DNA of 64,000 bases. It comes from Adiantum capillus-veneris. Taxonomy: Eukaryota; Streptophyta; Polypodiopsida; Polypodiales; Pteridaceae. Positions within the stretch are counted from its first letter, which is position 1. Each line of letters opens with the position of its first letter. Shown here piece by piece: positions 49,151-60,657 of this stretch. Under the pieces are notes generated by a model. The model saw only the letters and a list, made by a program, of their open reading frames with translations. It was not told the origin of the DNA and searched no databases. The DNA is taken from the NCBI GenBank assembly GCA_014529385.2, contig CM043967.1:130693182-130757181 (forward strand). Direction: 5' to 3'. A program made the position numbers and the translations under genes.

Positions 49151-49850
49151 GATAAGTTGTGTACTATTGAAGCTATGACTTAAGAGCTCTTTGTAATCAG
49201 CACTACTTTCATTTTGGTAATCCAAATTTAATTTTAAGAAGTGCAACATGTTCCACTCGTGCTCTTCTATTGAGTGTATCCATCACTATTAGTTTGATGA
49301 AGGTTTGCATCTACCTTCTGTGAGTCTAAATCTGCTGATTTAGTGATATTTTCAAGTGTAAATGCTAATTTTTATATGTGAGATTTTTCTTAGGCCTTAG
49401 AGAATGTTATTAAATTGCTTCTATTAATGTTTTGGTCACCTATCAAACAATGGGTCATGATTCTTGTATCTTCTAGAATCAGGTTTTCAGTGTCCATAAA
49501 TAATTTAATAGCCCTTGCCTACAGTTTCCTAGAGGTTTTTAAGTGTTTTGAGGTCATTTAGATGAGAAACTAACAAGTGAATAGTTGGAGCAAGTATTGA
49601 TTGAATGCTTGATGATTGGTTGTTGTGTGTTAATTTGTGACTACTTTTGAGTGCATCTAGCAATGGTTATTTCATTGTGTTCAAAAACCCAACATGTCTC
49701 CATGCCCCATCCCATTTGTTTACCTAAGTATTGACAAGAGAGCAAGAGAGTGTGTTAGTGCCAGAGATAGCTATGCTATAAACATCCATCATTTGAAAAA
49801 AAATCAATTTTCATAAAAGCTTCTTGATTCAATGGTTGGAACCAAGTCAA
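49151..49850. other. AT-rich DNA without recognised features
   Basis: I see no coding frame, LTR end or repeat here. It may be further decayed sequence of J. Confidence 0.4.
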
Positions 49851-50016
49851 ATATAAGGCCAAGGTCAACTCAGGGGACCACAGACCAAGGCCAAGGGCCT
49901 GGACAGCTTGGAGTGCCGATCGGGGATCCAAATGGACTAGGGCTATGAGTCACACATTCTATATATAGGGTGGGAAGAAGGTGCATCTCCTAAGCTAGTA
50001 TGTTCGGTTCTTAGAT

Positions 50017-50029
50017 TGGTATCAAGAGC
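50017..50029 (+). other. Primer binding site of element G
   Basis: TGGTATCAAGAGC, the initiator-Met type site with one extra A. TATA-like CTATATATAGGG near 49960 lies in the presumed LTR. Confidence 0.7.
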
Positions 50030-50254
50030 AAGGTTAGTTTTTTTGGGAAACGGTGTGTTCAGCTCTACCGCTTTGTTTGCATGCTCATGAAAAATTGGAT
50101 TAGAAGACGACGAGGGCCGCATGTGCAGGGCTGCTTAGGGCAAGGAGAGAGCAGCGCTCAACCTCCGCCAAATCGGCAGTAAGCGGGCTTGTTGGGAGCG
50201 TAGGGCCGAGGGAAGTAAAACCCGTAACGGTGGTGCGGGGTGTATGGAGCAAAG

Positions 50255-50351
<97 letters not shown>

Positions 50352-50899
50352 GTGGTAGAGCTACCATTGCTCGCTGCACGAGGGCGTCCCTATGTGAGTT
50401 GTAGGTTAATTGGCACAAGTGAGGGTGCCCCCCCCCACCCCATCTCCTCCTACAAATCATCTTGGGCAAGCAAAGCCGGGAACAAGAAGCACAAGAATTG
50501 GGCCTTGGGAATCAAGACAAACAATATTTGAGAGGATTCTCAAAATTTCTAGAAAATTCAAGTTAATTGCTACACGCGTCAATAAGCTCTACTTATCAAT
50601 TTTCCGCATAATCGATAAGTGGAGGGATTTACACTCAGGATATTCAACATTGCAAGCACTAAAGAGATGTAGCTTTTTGCTTGGTGAGCGGATCAGACAC
50701 CACGGGCTTCTCCAAAGGTATTAAGTTTATATAGCTCAAGGAGATTCGGCAAAGGTTATGGCTTGTTGTTCGACCTTGATATCATCTATTGGTGATTTCT
50801 ACTTGGCAGAGCCAATCGAGGTAGTTTCAAATTGTTATCATTGGACCACGTTGAAGATAAGGTATCTTCTATTCTCTTGCTAGCACATCACACGCCACC
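50030..50899 (+). other. Leader of element G
   Basis: About 870 bases between primer site and gag, including the (CT)n at 50257-50348. No coding pattern was found beyond repeat-derived frames. Confidence 0.55.
50257..50348. repeat. (CT)n microsatellite in the leader of G
   Basis: About 46 CT units. Confidence 0.95.
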
Positions 50900-51406
50900 A
50901 TGGATTCAGACATTAACATGCATCATGCATTTGGTTTTGAGCACTCTATGCCAAATGCATCGGATGTTGCCCCGCGGTCGGATACACTCATGAAGGGTAC
51001 TCACGCAGCACAAGGATTGGACAATAGCTATGAGCTGCTTGATATACAAGAATTTTGTGCACTACAAACACGTATGTTTGTGATGGAGAACAATTTTTCA
51101 CGTCTGAATGAAAATGTTACTAATTATTAGATTTAGTAGTGTAATTTATGCAACGATAGACCAAGAGTTCTGTTGGAACGCATACACAGGAGCAAGACTC
51201 CAATCGGGGACAGGGTCCAATCCGGATTCTCTACACTCTCTCAACCAAAAAGAGGCCGAGGATTTGTTGAAAAATACAAAACCACCGACTTTAAAGGGAG
51301 AGGAAAGAGAACACAATAAAGATGCATTGAATATATTTTTTAGTAAATGGGATGGGATTCACTCCCAATGCATTCAAGGCACTACAAACAAGTATGACAT
51401 TAGAAG
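50900..51406 (+). pseudogene. Element G gag, first part
   Basis: Starts at ATG 50900 (MDSDINMHHAF). EFCALQTRMFVME and RLNENV match the gag of A (EFCALQTYISTME, SLNENV). A TAG at about 51128 and a deletion of the linker follow. The frame from about 51240 gives LLKNTKPPTLKGEEREHNKD and FFSKWDGIHS, like LLKNITILEFHGKERDRNKD in B. It ends at 51406, where the inserted LTR begins. Confidence 0.8.
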
Positions 51407-51557
51407 TGTCGAGGTAAAGGCGATATGCCTCTTACCCCAGTAGGACATGGCAGAGATGTCCGACCGCCCATTACTTGTATAAACCTTATTATTTACTAGA
51501 TAGAAGAATAAGGGTCTCTCTCACATACATTGTATTGAGCTGCTCCACCCATGTCCC
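51407..51557 (+). repeat. Left LTR of I (truncated)
   Basis: Starts TGTCGAGGTAAAGG directly after AGAAG. TATA-like TTGTATAAACC lies near 51475. Similarity to 60438 onward stops after CTGCTCCACCC. Confidence 0.7.
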
Positions 51558-53715
51558 GTTGCCCAGAAGTGCACAATATGGCTAGAAAAGCGTCGGGCCT
51601 CTGACTGTGAGGATTCGTAGCAAAATCAAGCAAGGCGTAGATGATTTGAAGCTAAAACCACACTAAAAAGAACAAAACTCCAGCCATGAAAGCTCCATTT
51701 TTAGAAAGAACCAAGATTAACTCAAAACCCTTGTGTGTGTGAAGATTGGTGTAGCCTCGCTCCTAATTGTACAAACGCAATGCTCTTTTAACCTATTAAA
51801 AACTCTACATTGACGCTTAAATTCTTCATTGTGACCGTTTCATGGAAGCTTCAGAACTTCATTGGAGAAGCCCAAGTAGTCATTTAAGGAGGGGAAACCT
51901 TAATTGGAGGCCTCATAGCCTCGAACACATTGGTGCGAGCAAAGCTGGTCCAAGCATGAAGTGTGTAAGGCCAGGTTGAGGCTGCTCACAGATGTAGGTT
52001 GAAGGGTTAAAGCAAATATTAAAGACTTGGGCAAGCAAGGGCCAACAAAATTGTATTCTTAAAGTGGTTTTTTTGGGTCGGGGAGGCCTCCACGGTGTGC
52101 TAATTGGGATGGCAGGTCAAAGTGTCTAAAATATGGGAAATGTGTTCAGAATGTTGTGCTCAAAATGTTCTAGAAGCCTGTCTAGACGGCTCATCAAACG
52201 GAGCCCCACTGTGAAAGATATTGAAGTCTGAACTTAGAAGGTCTTGCAGATTCCTATGTGCAGGGCAGATGGAGACAGGTGGTCCAAGCCAAAACAGGCA
52301 AGTAGGCATGTGAAGCTCGAGTTGAGGAGCATGTTGGTCTTCTTGGATTGTCAATCGGAGCTCCACAAGGAAAGTTATGGCCAATTGAAAGTTTGTCTGG
52401 GGCTGGGGTCGAGTGTGTGGCAAGTTGTCCGCATTGAAAGGTGTGCCATCATGTGTTCTTTTTTTTTGCCTTGACTAGGTTTGGCAAGGTAGCATGCACT
52501 GTGTAGAGTCAGTAGAAATCGACGGCTTGCAAATCAAAATCATGGGCGGATGGATATACCAAGGTGAATGTGAGGCACTCACATATCTTTTTTTTTCATT
52601 TTTTGGCGGTTTCGATTGACGGACTCGAAAAGTTGGAGTGCAAAAAAATTTCTCACAGTTTCGAACTAGCAGGACAGAGTTCCAATGCATTGACGAGGTG
52701 GGTGTTTGGCAAATTTAGCATGGGGGAGCACCGGCAGTGTGGAGCTTGTGCCCATTTGTTTGGTGGATGGTAAAAAGCAAAAGGAAGAGTTAGAGTTTGG
52801 GAAAAGAAAGGGAAGAAAGGGAAGGCCTAGCATTTAAGAGGGATTGACGAAAAAAAAAAGGAGTGTGTGAAGCTGCTAAGCACCAGCCCCGTCGCCATGA
52901 GGGCTATTTTTAGAAAAGAAGCGATAAGCCAAGGGGAAGAGGCCATCTTTTAGGAAGGGGAAAAAAAAAGAAAAAAGCAAGGGGGCAATGACGGCACCGT
53001 CGAAGGGCAATGACGGCGCTGTCGTTGCCCCTTGGGAGTACAAAAAGAAGGGAGATTCCTTTTTCTGGAAATGAAAAGAGGAGCTTCTCGATCTTCTTCT
53101 TCTGGAGCTCCGTCGAGACCAAAGAGAGACGAGGGAGGGGCTTTTCAATGGATTGCTTTCAAACGACGGCAGCTCAAGAGAAGAGGGAGCTCGTGCATGT
53201 GTGCTCTGACAACGAACACGGGAGGAGGAAAGCTCCATCATCGAGACGGCACAAGCAAGGGCTGTTGAGGTTCGTTATTTTCATGCCCATTGAGGACGTG
53301 CCCACAAGGCCATTTGTACTTGGCTATCTTGAATACAGTGAAGCAATCATTGCCCGCTTTCTAGAATCTTTTTACCCTTTCCCCCCTCTGTTCTACTGCT
53401 CTTGTGCTTATGTCCGCGGTGTCGGGTGTGTATGCAAGCAAGTGTGCCCCCATGAACTGGCAGTGTCTTGTGACAAAGAGCAAGAAAGAGACTCTTGGCA
53501 TGTGTGGGAAGTTGTGGAATGTGTCATGCGATGCGTGTGTGTTGGATCTGATACAGCGTAATTGAGTCAAGAGGTTTGCATGCGGTGGTCTTTGCTAGCA
53601 TTAAGAGGATTTTGAAGGTGAATCCCAAGGATTGGTGTGTTATATTTATCCTAAGTTATAGAGAGGAAAATTATTTATGTTCCTAGTGTGTACCCCCTTT
53701 CCCCTATCCATCTTA
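51558..53715 (+). other. Probable LTR and leader region of H
   Basis: No genes. It ends just before the primer site at 53716 and so should hold the 5' LTR of H. Its start could be the TG at 51552. The hairpin-forming GGGCAATGACGGCGCTGTCG, completed by TTGCCC, lies at 53004-53031 next to a near copy of its own left arm. The 183-codon frame at 53010 has no family resemblance and is probably chance. Confidence 0.45.
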
Positions 53716-53731
53716 TGGTGCCCCCATTGAG
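53716..53731 (+). other. Primer binding site of H
   Basis: TGGTGCCCCCATTGAG, one base different from the site of element C. Confidence 0.68.
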
Positions 53732-53785
53732 GAGCACGTCGTTGGTAAAGTGTTAAAAGAAAAAGGTTTTCGTATTGGTGAAGAT

Positions 53786-54960
53786 GGCATCCCAAAGCTA
53801 TGGTCCGATTTTTATAGGTGAAGAGAATCTTGATGAATGGCTTGCGGACTTTGAATTGAACATGTTGTCTTTGTGAATGCCCAATAAGGATAGCAAGATG
53901 CAAACCTTCCCGTTGGTGATGCACGAAAAGGTTAAAGTATTGTTCAAAGCTTTGGAGATGGAGCCGAGACAAGCATGGCCGGCTCTACGAACAAGATTTT
54001 TACACAATTTTCATAGGGAAGCATCTCCAATTGAGATGGATGCGAGGCTGCAGGCTTCAAAGTAGGATGTAAACAAGGAATTAAGTCTATTTTTGGATCT
54101 CTTTATAGCGTTTTGGGTGGAGTTAGCAGTGGCTACACAGCTAGGCAATGGTGAGTACTTCAAATTGGATAAATTTATGGCATGCCTACATCAAAAGGTG
54201 CGGGAGAAAGTGGACTATGAAAGCCCAAAGAATTACAGTGGAGCAGTGGCAATTGCAAGGTCAAAGAGCAGGAAGATTACAAAGAAGATAGAACAAGGTG
54301 TAGCAAAATACAAAATGATGGCACCTATTCAACCCCAAAGTCCTTGTGAGCCAGTTCAAGAGGAGAATCAAGAGAATAAGACTATGGCTGCTATTCCACA
54401 ACAATGGGTACACACCGTTCAAGATTTATCAGAGCAAATGTCGGAGTTGTAGTTAAGTATGATGGACAGGGGACAACCAAGAGGAGTAGGGCAGGACCTT
54501 TGCCAGGCAGGTGTTAATTGCGGAGAAGAAGGCCATTATGCGCCAGACTGTCCTCATCCATCAAGAGAAAGAGGTGGTATCTACCTGTTTTTTGATAGGG
54601 GGAGAGGTCAAGCATAGCTTAATGGCCCAAGAGAGTAGGTGGTTGGGCATCCAGTACATCCACTCCCTCCGGATGGTGGTGAAGCCCCTAGAGTGAACAT
54701 TATTGGTGAGGATAAGTAGGATGCTGAAATTTTGGCCAATAAAAGGGCAAGAATGGAAAGAGAAATAGAAACCGAGCGGGAAACTAGAGCCCACAAAGGC
54801 AAAGAGAAAGTGTATGCAGGTAGGGAGCAACCAAAAACTAGCAAGAAGAGAAGGCATCGTAAGATCAAGCAAGAAAACTTTCAACTAGGGTGCGGCTATC
54901 CCGAATATGATTTGGTAAGTGATGTGTAGAACCAAAAGGCTAACATAACTTTTGGTTAGC
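53786..54960 (+). pseudogene. Element H gag
   Basis: Capsid-like frame starting about 53786 with ASQSYGPIFIGEEN, then WLADFELNML and a TGA at 53874. It continues with KVLFKALEMEPRQAW, ARTRFLHNFHREA-like sequence and a TAG at about 54063. QLGNGEYFKLDKFMACLHQK and NYSGAVAIARSKS lead to a knuckle near 54515 reading NCGEEGHYAPDC in a different frame; the first Cys is gone. A basic linker follows (MEREIETERETRAHKGKEK). The pattern parallels gag of C (15881-14370). Multiple stops. Confidence 0.75.
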
Positions 54961-55990
54961 TGTTGGCTTTGAATCCTAAACTAAGGAGGCAATGGTCTAC
55001 AACTGTGAGCATGAGGCTACCAAAAGATAAGGGCAATGTGCAGGAAGTGCAAAATATAGCACTCATGGTAGGTAGCCCGACGGATGTTCTTCCTTTGGTG
55101 GAGGCTGTCATCGAGAAAAGGATGCAGATTCAAGCCTATATAGATGGTAGATCACAAGTTTGCGTCATGACAAAAGTTGCAATGTGGGAAAGAAGTGTTA
55201 AAGCAGTATCCAAGTCAAATGTATGCATGAGGATGGCTAACCATGCTAAAGCTAGGTGTTTGGGCTTGGCCCAGGATGTAAGAGTGAAAGTTATGAGCAT
55301 TGAGTGCCTAATTGAATTTTTTGTGATGAAAGCAGGCAATAATGCTTATCCAATCATCTGGATAGGCCATGGTTGCTAAAAATAGGTGCCAAATAGGATT
55401 GGGAAAGCAGGGTGTTTACCTTGCCTGATAAAGATAAAGAAAGACAGGTGGTGCTAGACCTGAAGACCAAGGAAAGTTGTTTTCACCCTATGGCAGAAGG
55501 AGATGAGGGTGACACCACTAGCTATGAGTACGAGACTGAAACGGCCTATGATGAAGGCTATACAGATATAGAGGAGGAAGAAAGCAAGAAGGGTATGCTC
55601 AAGATTGATGCTAACTTATTTGGGGTCACTGTGGAAGAATCTTGTGCAAAAGAGGAGGTGCAACCACAGGTGCATGACGTAGGTACAAAAGAAGTGGTCA
55701 ATATGCTAAGTGGAGACTTGACCAAGCAGGAGAAGGAAAGCTATATCCAATTGTGTGCCTCCTTTTCGAATCTGTTTGCAACAGAGTATAAGGATTTGCG
55801 AGGAGCCAAGGGTGCTGAGCACCAAATAATCCTCAAGGAAGGATACAAGACTAAGGCACATAAGCTAAGGAAATTGGGTGAAATTCAAAAGAAAGGCCTT
55901 TGGCAGGAGATCAATGAATCATTGGATGCAGGTATCCCCCGTCAAGGAGTCAAAGTGGGTTTCCCTGGGGGTTATCACTCCTAAAAGAAT
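54961..55990 (+). pseudogene. Element H protease and linker
   Basis: The protease region near 55100-55380 contains AYIDGRSQVCVMTK, where C has a DGGAQVCVMTE-type box, so the glycine after Asp-Gly is Arg. NAYPIIWIGHG corresponds to AYPVILGRPW of C, with the conserved LGRPW altered. After a stop at 55378 an acidic linker (55412-55700) leads to the RT start: GAEHQIILKEGYKTKAHKL, which matches VVHEIKLKGGAKPVAQKL in C. It ends in a frame break at about 55982. Confidence 0.75.
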
Positions 55991-57780
55991 GGGAGATGGC
56001 GGGTGTGTGTCTACTATAAGACTTTGAATGCGGCGACCAAGAGGAATCACTATCCATTGCCATTTCAGGACAATATTTTAAATCAGGTGGCTGGGCATGA
56101 AAGGTATTCCATGGCATGGATGGAATTTTTGGTTACTTTAAAATAGGAATTGCGCTTGACGATCAGTTGAAGACTACCTTCATCTCTCCATGGGGTTGTT
56201 TTGGTTATTGTAGGATGCCATTCGGGTTGGTAAATGCCGATGCTACCTTTCAAAACTGGATAAACAAGGTTCTTGGTCCCTATCTGGGTAGATTTATCAG
56301 GGTTTTTATGGCTGACATTGGGTGTTATAGCTCAAGAGTGGATCATTTGTCAAAGCTACGGCTTTATTTTCAAAGGCTTGATGAAGAAGGAGGCCAATTG
56401 AACCCTAAGAAATGCAAGTTAGCACAGCCTCGAGCATCATTTATTGGGCCATGTGGTATCGCAGAATGGAATTGAAGTGTCTCTAGAGAAGGTCAAGGCT
56501 CTAGTCTTGATGAAGCCTCCTTCCAGTGCACAGGGTATGGCGTTGTTCGTGTACAAGTTGAAGTATCTATCGCGGTTTTTTTGGATGTTGTTGCAGTATG
56601 TATATCCCCTTCAAAAAAGGGCGCAGCAAGTGCATGGTTTTGAATGGGATGAAGAGGCACAAGTAGCTTTTGTCAGGGTGAAGGGAATCTTGTGTCAACT
56701 GCCTACGGTGTGCCCTCCCAATCATGAAGATTATTTTTATATTGCTATGACGGTGGGTACCGTAGCCATTGGTGCAATACTATTGCAAAAGGTGGGAAGG
56801 AGCTATAAACCTATTTATTTTGAAAGCAGGGTGATAAGTCCTGGAGAGGCGATCTACACCGAAGCCAAGCAGTGGGTCATGGCCTTAGTTTTTTGCATGC
56901 TTGAGGTTCAAGGTGTATCTAATTGTGCGAATTTTTTTTGTGCTGACAGCCAACAATTTATTGCCAGGGGTAGTGTTGCATTTGAAGCAGGGAAGTGAAT
57001 CATAAAATGGGTGATAGAGTTGTAGAAATTCAAGTTTGAATTCAAAATTGACCATACAAGTCAATCTCACCTGGCAAATATTTTGGTCAGCAAGGCCGTT
57101 GATTTACCAATCTGTCCCAGGGTGGTGCGGGATGAAATCGAAGAGGAACCTTATTTAGTGGGAGCTTTTACCATGTGGTTTGATGGAGCATACAAGAGGA
57201 TAATACAGAAGACAGGTGGAGGTGTGGTATACAGGATCCACACGACAGGGTGATTTTTTTGAAAGCCTACAACTTGAAGGACATTCACACCAATAATGAG
57301 GCAGATTATCTCACCCTCCATTTAGGTTTGAAGCAGTGCATGGAGTTTGGCATCTCTAGGTTAGCGATGAAGGGCGACACATTGTTAGTCATCAAGGTCA
57401 ATGGCAGGTGAAACTAAAGCATTGATTCTATGCCATTAAGAAGTCACTGAAGAGTTTCAGTTCAAGCATGTTAGAAGGGACCAGAACCAAGAAGCAGATC
57501 GGCTTGCAAACAGTAAGGTACAAGTGCAGGTTATAGGGATATATGTGGCCCCAGCCGCTTATGCAAGCCGTGAGACTTTAAAAGAGGTTGAATACTTTTT
57601 GAGCACCGGTCAGTGTTCAGAAAGGTTGTCCAAGCTGCAAAAGCAGAGGATAGTGAAAAAGTCCCGCAAATTTACATTAATATTAGAGGATCTTATGACC
57701 TATGGACGAGATGAAGTGCTGCGAAGGGTACTCTGCTGCAGCAATGTCATGAGGAGAGTGGACATCAGGGTAAAGACCAG
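55991..57780 (+). pseudogene. Element H reverse transcriptase, RNase H and second RNase H
   Basis: RT: VYYKTLNAATKRNHYPLPF near 56010, FGYFKIGIALDDQ, MPFGLVNADATF, and at about 56305 FMADIGCYS where C has FMDDFCVYS, so the first catalytic Asp is Ala. LNPKKCKLAQPRASF and GHVVSQNGIEVS follow across a frame shift near 56450. RNase H is truncated by a stop at 56996. The second, archaeal-type RNase H lies at about 57170-57410 (MWFDGAYKR, TNNEADYLTLHLGL, MKGDTLLVIK), confirming the Tat lineage. Stops and shifts throughout. Confidence 0.8.
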
Positions 57781-58830
57781 GTTTTTTTAAATCTTGAGAG
57801 CAGGTTTTTGGTGGTCATTGATAGTATGTGATGTACACTATTGGTGCAAAACCTGCCACGAATGTCAGACTATGGGTGAGAAGAGGCTGATAGTTCAGTC
57901 ACAAGGAGCTATGATTGCCCAGAATGCTTTTGAGAAGGGGACATGGACACCATTGGTCCACTCCTGAAGTCAACAAGTGGAAAAAAATACATTGTAATGG
58001 CGATTGACTACCTTACGAGGTGGGTCAAAGCCAAAGCTGTGAAGGAGGTAAATGCTCTCAGTTTGTTTTTTACAGCATCTGTTGTCGTTTCGGAGTGCCA
58101 TGGGTTCTTGTGTTGGATAGAGGAGAGGGGTTTAGAACTAAACGTATGAAGGCTTTGGTGGAGAAGCTGGGCATTCAACACCGGTTTTCTTCACCCTATC
58201 ATCCTCAATGCAATGGTTTGGTAGAAAGTGCAAATGGCCAAATCATAAACATGCTGACAAAGCATGTTCACAAGCAGGAGGGAGAGTGGGAAGTGAATCT
58301 CGAGAAATGATTATGGGCGTACAGAACATCCTGAAAGGTGATGAACAATTTTACTCCATTCGAGTTGGTCTATGGTAAGGAGGCACTGTTGCCAGTGCAT
58401 ATGCAACTGTGTGCTTTAAAGGGGATGTGGCAAGTCAATGCCACACAGTAGGGGAAGCTACATGATTGAATTGTTAGTCTCCAAGCTTTGCAGATGAACA
58501 GGGAGGCATCAACAAATTATTATGTAAAGCAGTGAGAGAAGCAAATTGCTAAGTTAATCAGAGTTTTCATGATAAAAAGATAGAAGAAGGTGATCTGGTC
58601 ATGAAGTACGAGAGCTATTTGGATTTTACTTTCTAAACAAAGTTTTAAGAAGAAGCGGATGGTTCCGTACAAGGTACATAAATATTTTCCAAACAGGACC
58701 TATCAATTAATAAGGGCAAATGGTAAGCTGCTCGAAACAAGGTGAAAGAGGTGCGGCTTAAGTTGTACTTTGACAAGGGCTTAGTGCCTGATGTGAACCA
58801 GATTGTAGCTAGGGGGGTTGGGCAGCCCAC
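57781..58830 (+). pseudogene. Element H integrase and pol C-terminus
   Basis: CKTCHECQTMGEKRL near 57850 is the zinc finger Cys half. The core: GTWTPLV/MDTIGPLLKS near 57940, VMAIDYLTRWVKAKAV, RFGVPWVLVLDRGEGF near 58090 (a frame change separates it), and YHPQCNGLVESANG near 58200. TPFELVYGKEALLPVHM near 58345 and a degraded KKRMVPYKVHKYFPNRTYQL near 58640-58700 form the C-terminal module. Coding resemblance ends at about 58800. No 3' LTR of H follows. Confidence 0.78.
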
Positions 58831-58929
58831 TTGAAGAGACTTGGGAGTAACGGACATGTAGTATTGTACATGTTGTACATACTGTACATATGGTTGTGCT
58901 TTTTTCAATATGCTTGGGTGCTAGTAGCA

Positions 58930-60330
58930 GAGTTTTGCAAGTTTCAAGTTCTGTAAATATGTGCAACTAAATTAGTTGCTCCCTGAGGTAAGGTGCACAT
59001 CCTTACCAAACCATCAAAGGTGTTCTCATGGTAGTCAAGTCCCTACTTTCGATAGCGAGTTGGAATTGATCATACCATGAGTACAAATTCCCCAAAGAGT
59101 ATATTGCCCTTCCTGCAAATTCCTCTGCAAACTCATCTCCATCTGGCCTTGTACCCACATTTCTAATTTTCGCCTTATTCATAGGTTGCATATCCTAAAT
59201 AAAGCATAAAGAACCATTTTTCTTTGGAATTGTGAACCACTTGTTTGAATATGGAGCACAAGGAGGCTCCAAAATACCCATTTTGATCTTTTCATTAAGC
59301 AACTCAATAAGTTTTGGCAAATGGGCTTTTGGAATTGGAATAGGCCTTAAGTTCCAAGGTACATGAGGGATAGTGAAGATCACCATAGGAGCAACAAAGG
59401 ATGGATCAACACACCCTATCTCATGCTGCTCGAATGAAAAATCCTTTCCATGTTTGGAAAGCATTTCTTCAAAGCATATTCTTTCAAACTCTATCAAAAT
59501 GTCCTTGCAACCAATCTTCAACTCCTTCAAAGTATCATGTGTAAACTTATACCCAATCTTGTTCGTGTCACAAAGACTAGGTTGCAAAGCAGCTTGATCC
59601 ATCTTATTCGTGCAGTCTTTTGGTAGAGGTAATGCCATTGGTTTCATTTTCGTTGCCACAGACTTATACTTGGTCTCCACTTGTACATCAACACCTTGAA
59701 CATTTTTGAAATCCTCAATGAATTTGTACATTTCTATTGAGCATACCTTCACAACCTCCTTTCCTATGAACAAATTGCAATCCACTAAAGACTTCAAGTC
59801 TTGCATGGTATCCACAAATGAACACTCATCAAAAACACCAGCAATACATTCATCATCTTCTAGCAAACCATTCATCTTCAAACCTCTTTGTACACTATTT
59901 ACATGTTGCCTTTCACCCCGCTTTAAGTTCTCCCGCTTTGTAAAAGAAATAGATCCATAGTCTGTTAGTCTAACAAAATTTGTAGAAAATATTTCCTTTA
60001 CATATACATCATGCAAGAACTTTTCTCTTCTTGTACCACTACAATCCCTCTTTGCAATGGTACATGGCCAAAAGCCCTCATATCCGTGTAGTCCTTGAAT
60101 TCTTTGTTTGTCTTTGGCAAGAGCTGTTTTCTAAGACTTTCAGGATTCCTTTCATGGTCCACATAAATAGTAAGGAATTGTACTACACGCTTCCCATCCC
60201 TGCTCCTTATCCTAGCATAAGATGACACATCGTCCATCACCTTGTGTGATGCATGACTGCCCAAGGATAAGAGGGTATGTAGACATCTCCTGTACAAAGA
60301 AATTCTAATCATCTTTGTTTGCACACCCTC
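58930..60330 (-). pseudogene. Element K: Ty3/gypsy fragment (pre-RT and RT start), reverse orientation
   Basis: The minus frame runs from about 60324 (TLLSLGSHASHKVMDD, RIRSRDGKRVVQF) through a 273-codon open stretch at 60016-59195. That ends with FTIPHVPWNLRPIPIPKAHL, KMGILEPPCAPYSNKWFTI and PKKNGSLCFI, the RT fingers. After a TAG it continues with DMQPMNKAKIRNVG, FAEEFAGRAIYSLG and YDQFQLAIESRDLTT, then GLVRMCTLPQGATN near 58970-59010 after a one-base shift. The palm box is absent. This lineage differs from A-C, G, H and J. No LTR or target duplication was found for it. Confidence 0.8.
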
Positions 60331-60418
60331 TTATCCTTGGTTAGTCATACATCACTGCTACTTGCATGGAAACCAAGGTGATGGATGACGGGTCATCTTA
60401 TGCTAAGATAAGGAGAAT
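60214..60418. repeat. Inverted repeat (fold-back) at the start of K
   Basis: About 60214-60300 and 60325-60418 are imperfect reverse complements with arms of roughly 85-95 bp. Paired blocks include ACCCTCTTATCCTTGG, GTGATGGA, GTCATCTTATGCTA and ATAAGGAG. The right arm carries a small insertion (TGCTACTTGCATGGAAAC). The right arm ends just before the LTR at 60438. Confidence 0.85.
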
Positions 60419-60437
60419 TTGCCTTTAAGTGGGAAAT

Positions 60438-60657
60438 TCTTGGGGTAAAGGTTGTGTGCCTCTTAACCTGGTCGAACATGCCAAAGATGTTCTACTATAC
60501 ATTACTTGTACACACCTTATTCTTTACTAGATAAAAGAATAAGGGGCTCTCACACACACATTGTGTTGAGCTGCTCCACCCACATCCTATGTTCTCTCTC
60601 TCTCTCACTCTCTTTCCTTCTTGCTCTCTGCTCACACACCACATTCACGCACTCACT
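60438..60657 (+). repeat. Right LTR of I (about 220 bp)
   Basis: Starts near TCTTGGGGTAAAGG and ends CGCACTCACT before AGAAG. A purine-rich AAGTGGGAAAT precedes it. A short CT/CA-rich stretch lies near 60593-60650. Confidence 0.65.

Larger units (their letters stand above)
51407..60657 (+). mobile_element. Element I/H: 9.25-kb insertion in the gag of G
   Basis: Direct repeats at both ends, 51407-51557 and 60438-60657, share GGTAAAGG, TGCCTCTTA, CATTACTTGTA, TTTACTAGATA and GAGCTGCTCCACCCA in order. AGAAG flanks both sides (51402-51406 and 60658-60662); removing the insert and one copy restores the open gag frame of G. The repeats look like a 220-bp LTR whose left copy is truncated. The interior holds a plus-strand Tat-like body (H) with its own primer site at 53716, and a minus-strand fragment of another gypsy lineage (K). 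H may be a further insertion into a short-LTR element (I), or the LTRs may have been exchanged. Confidence 0.7.

Noticed and set aside
53010-53561. 183-codon open frame, Cys- and Arg-rich
   Set aside because: No recognisable domain. It lies in the presumed LTR of H, and composition and lack of conservation suggest chance.
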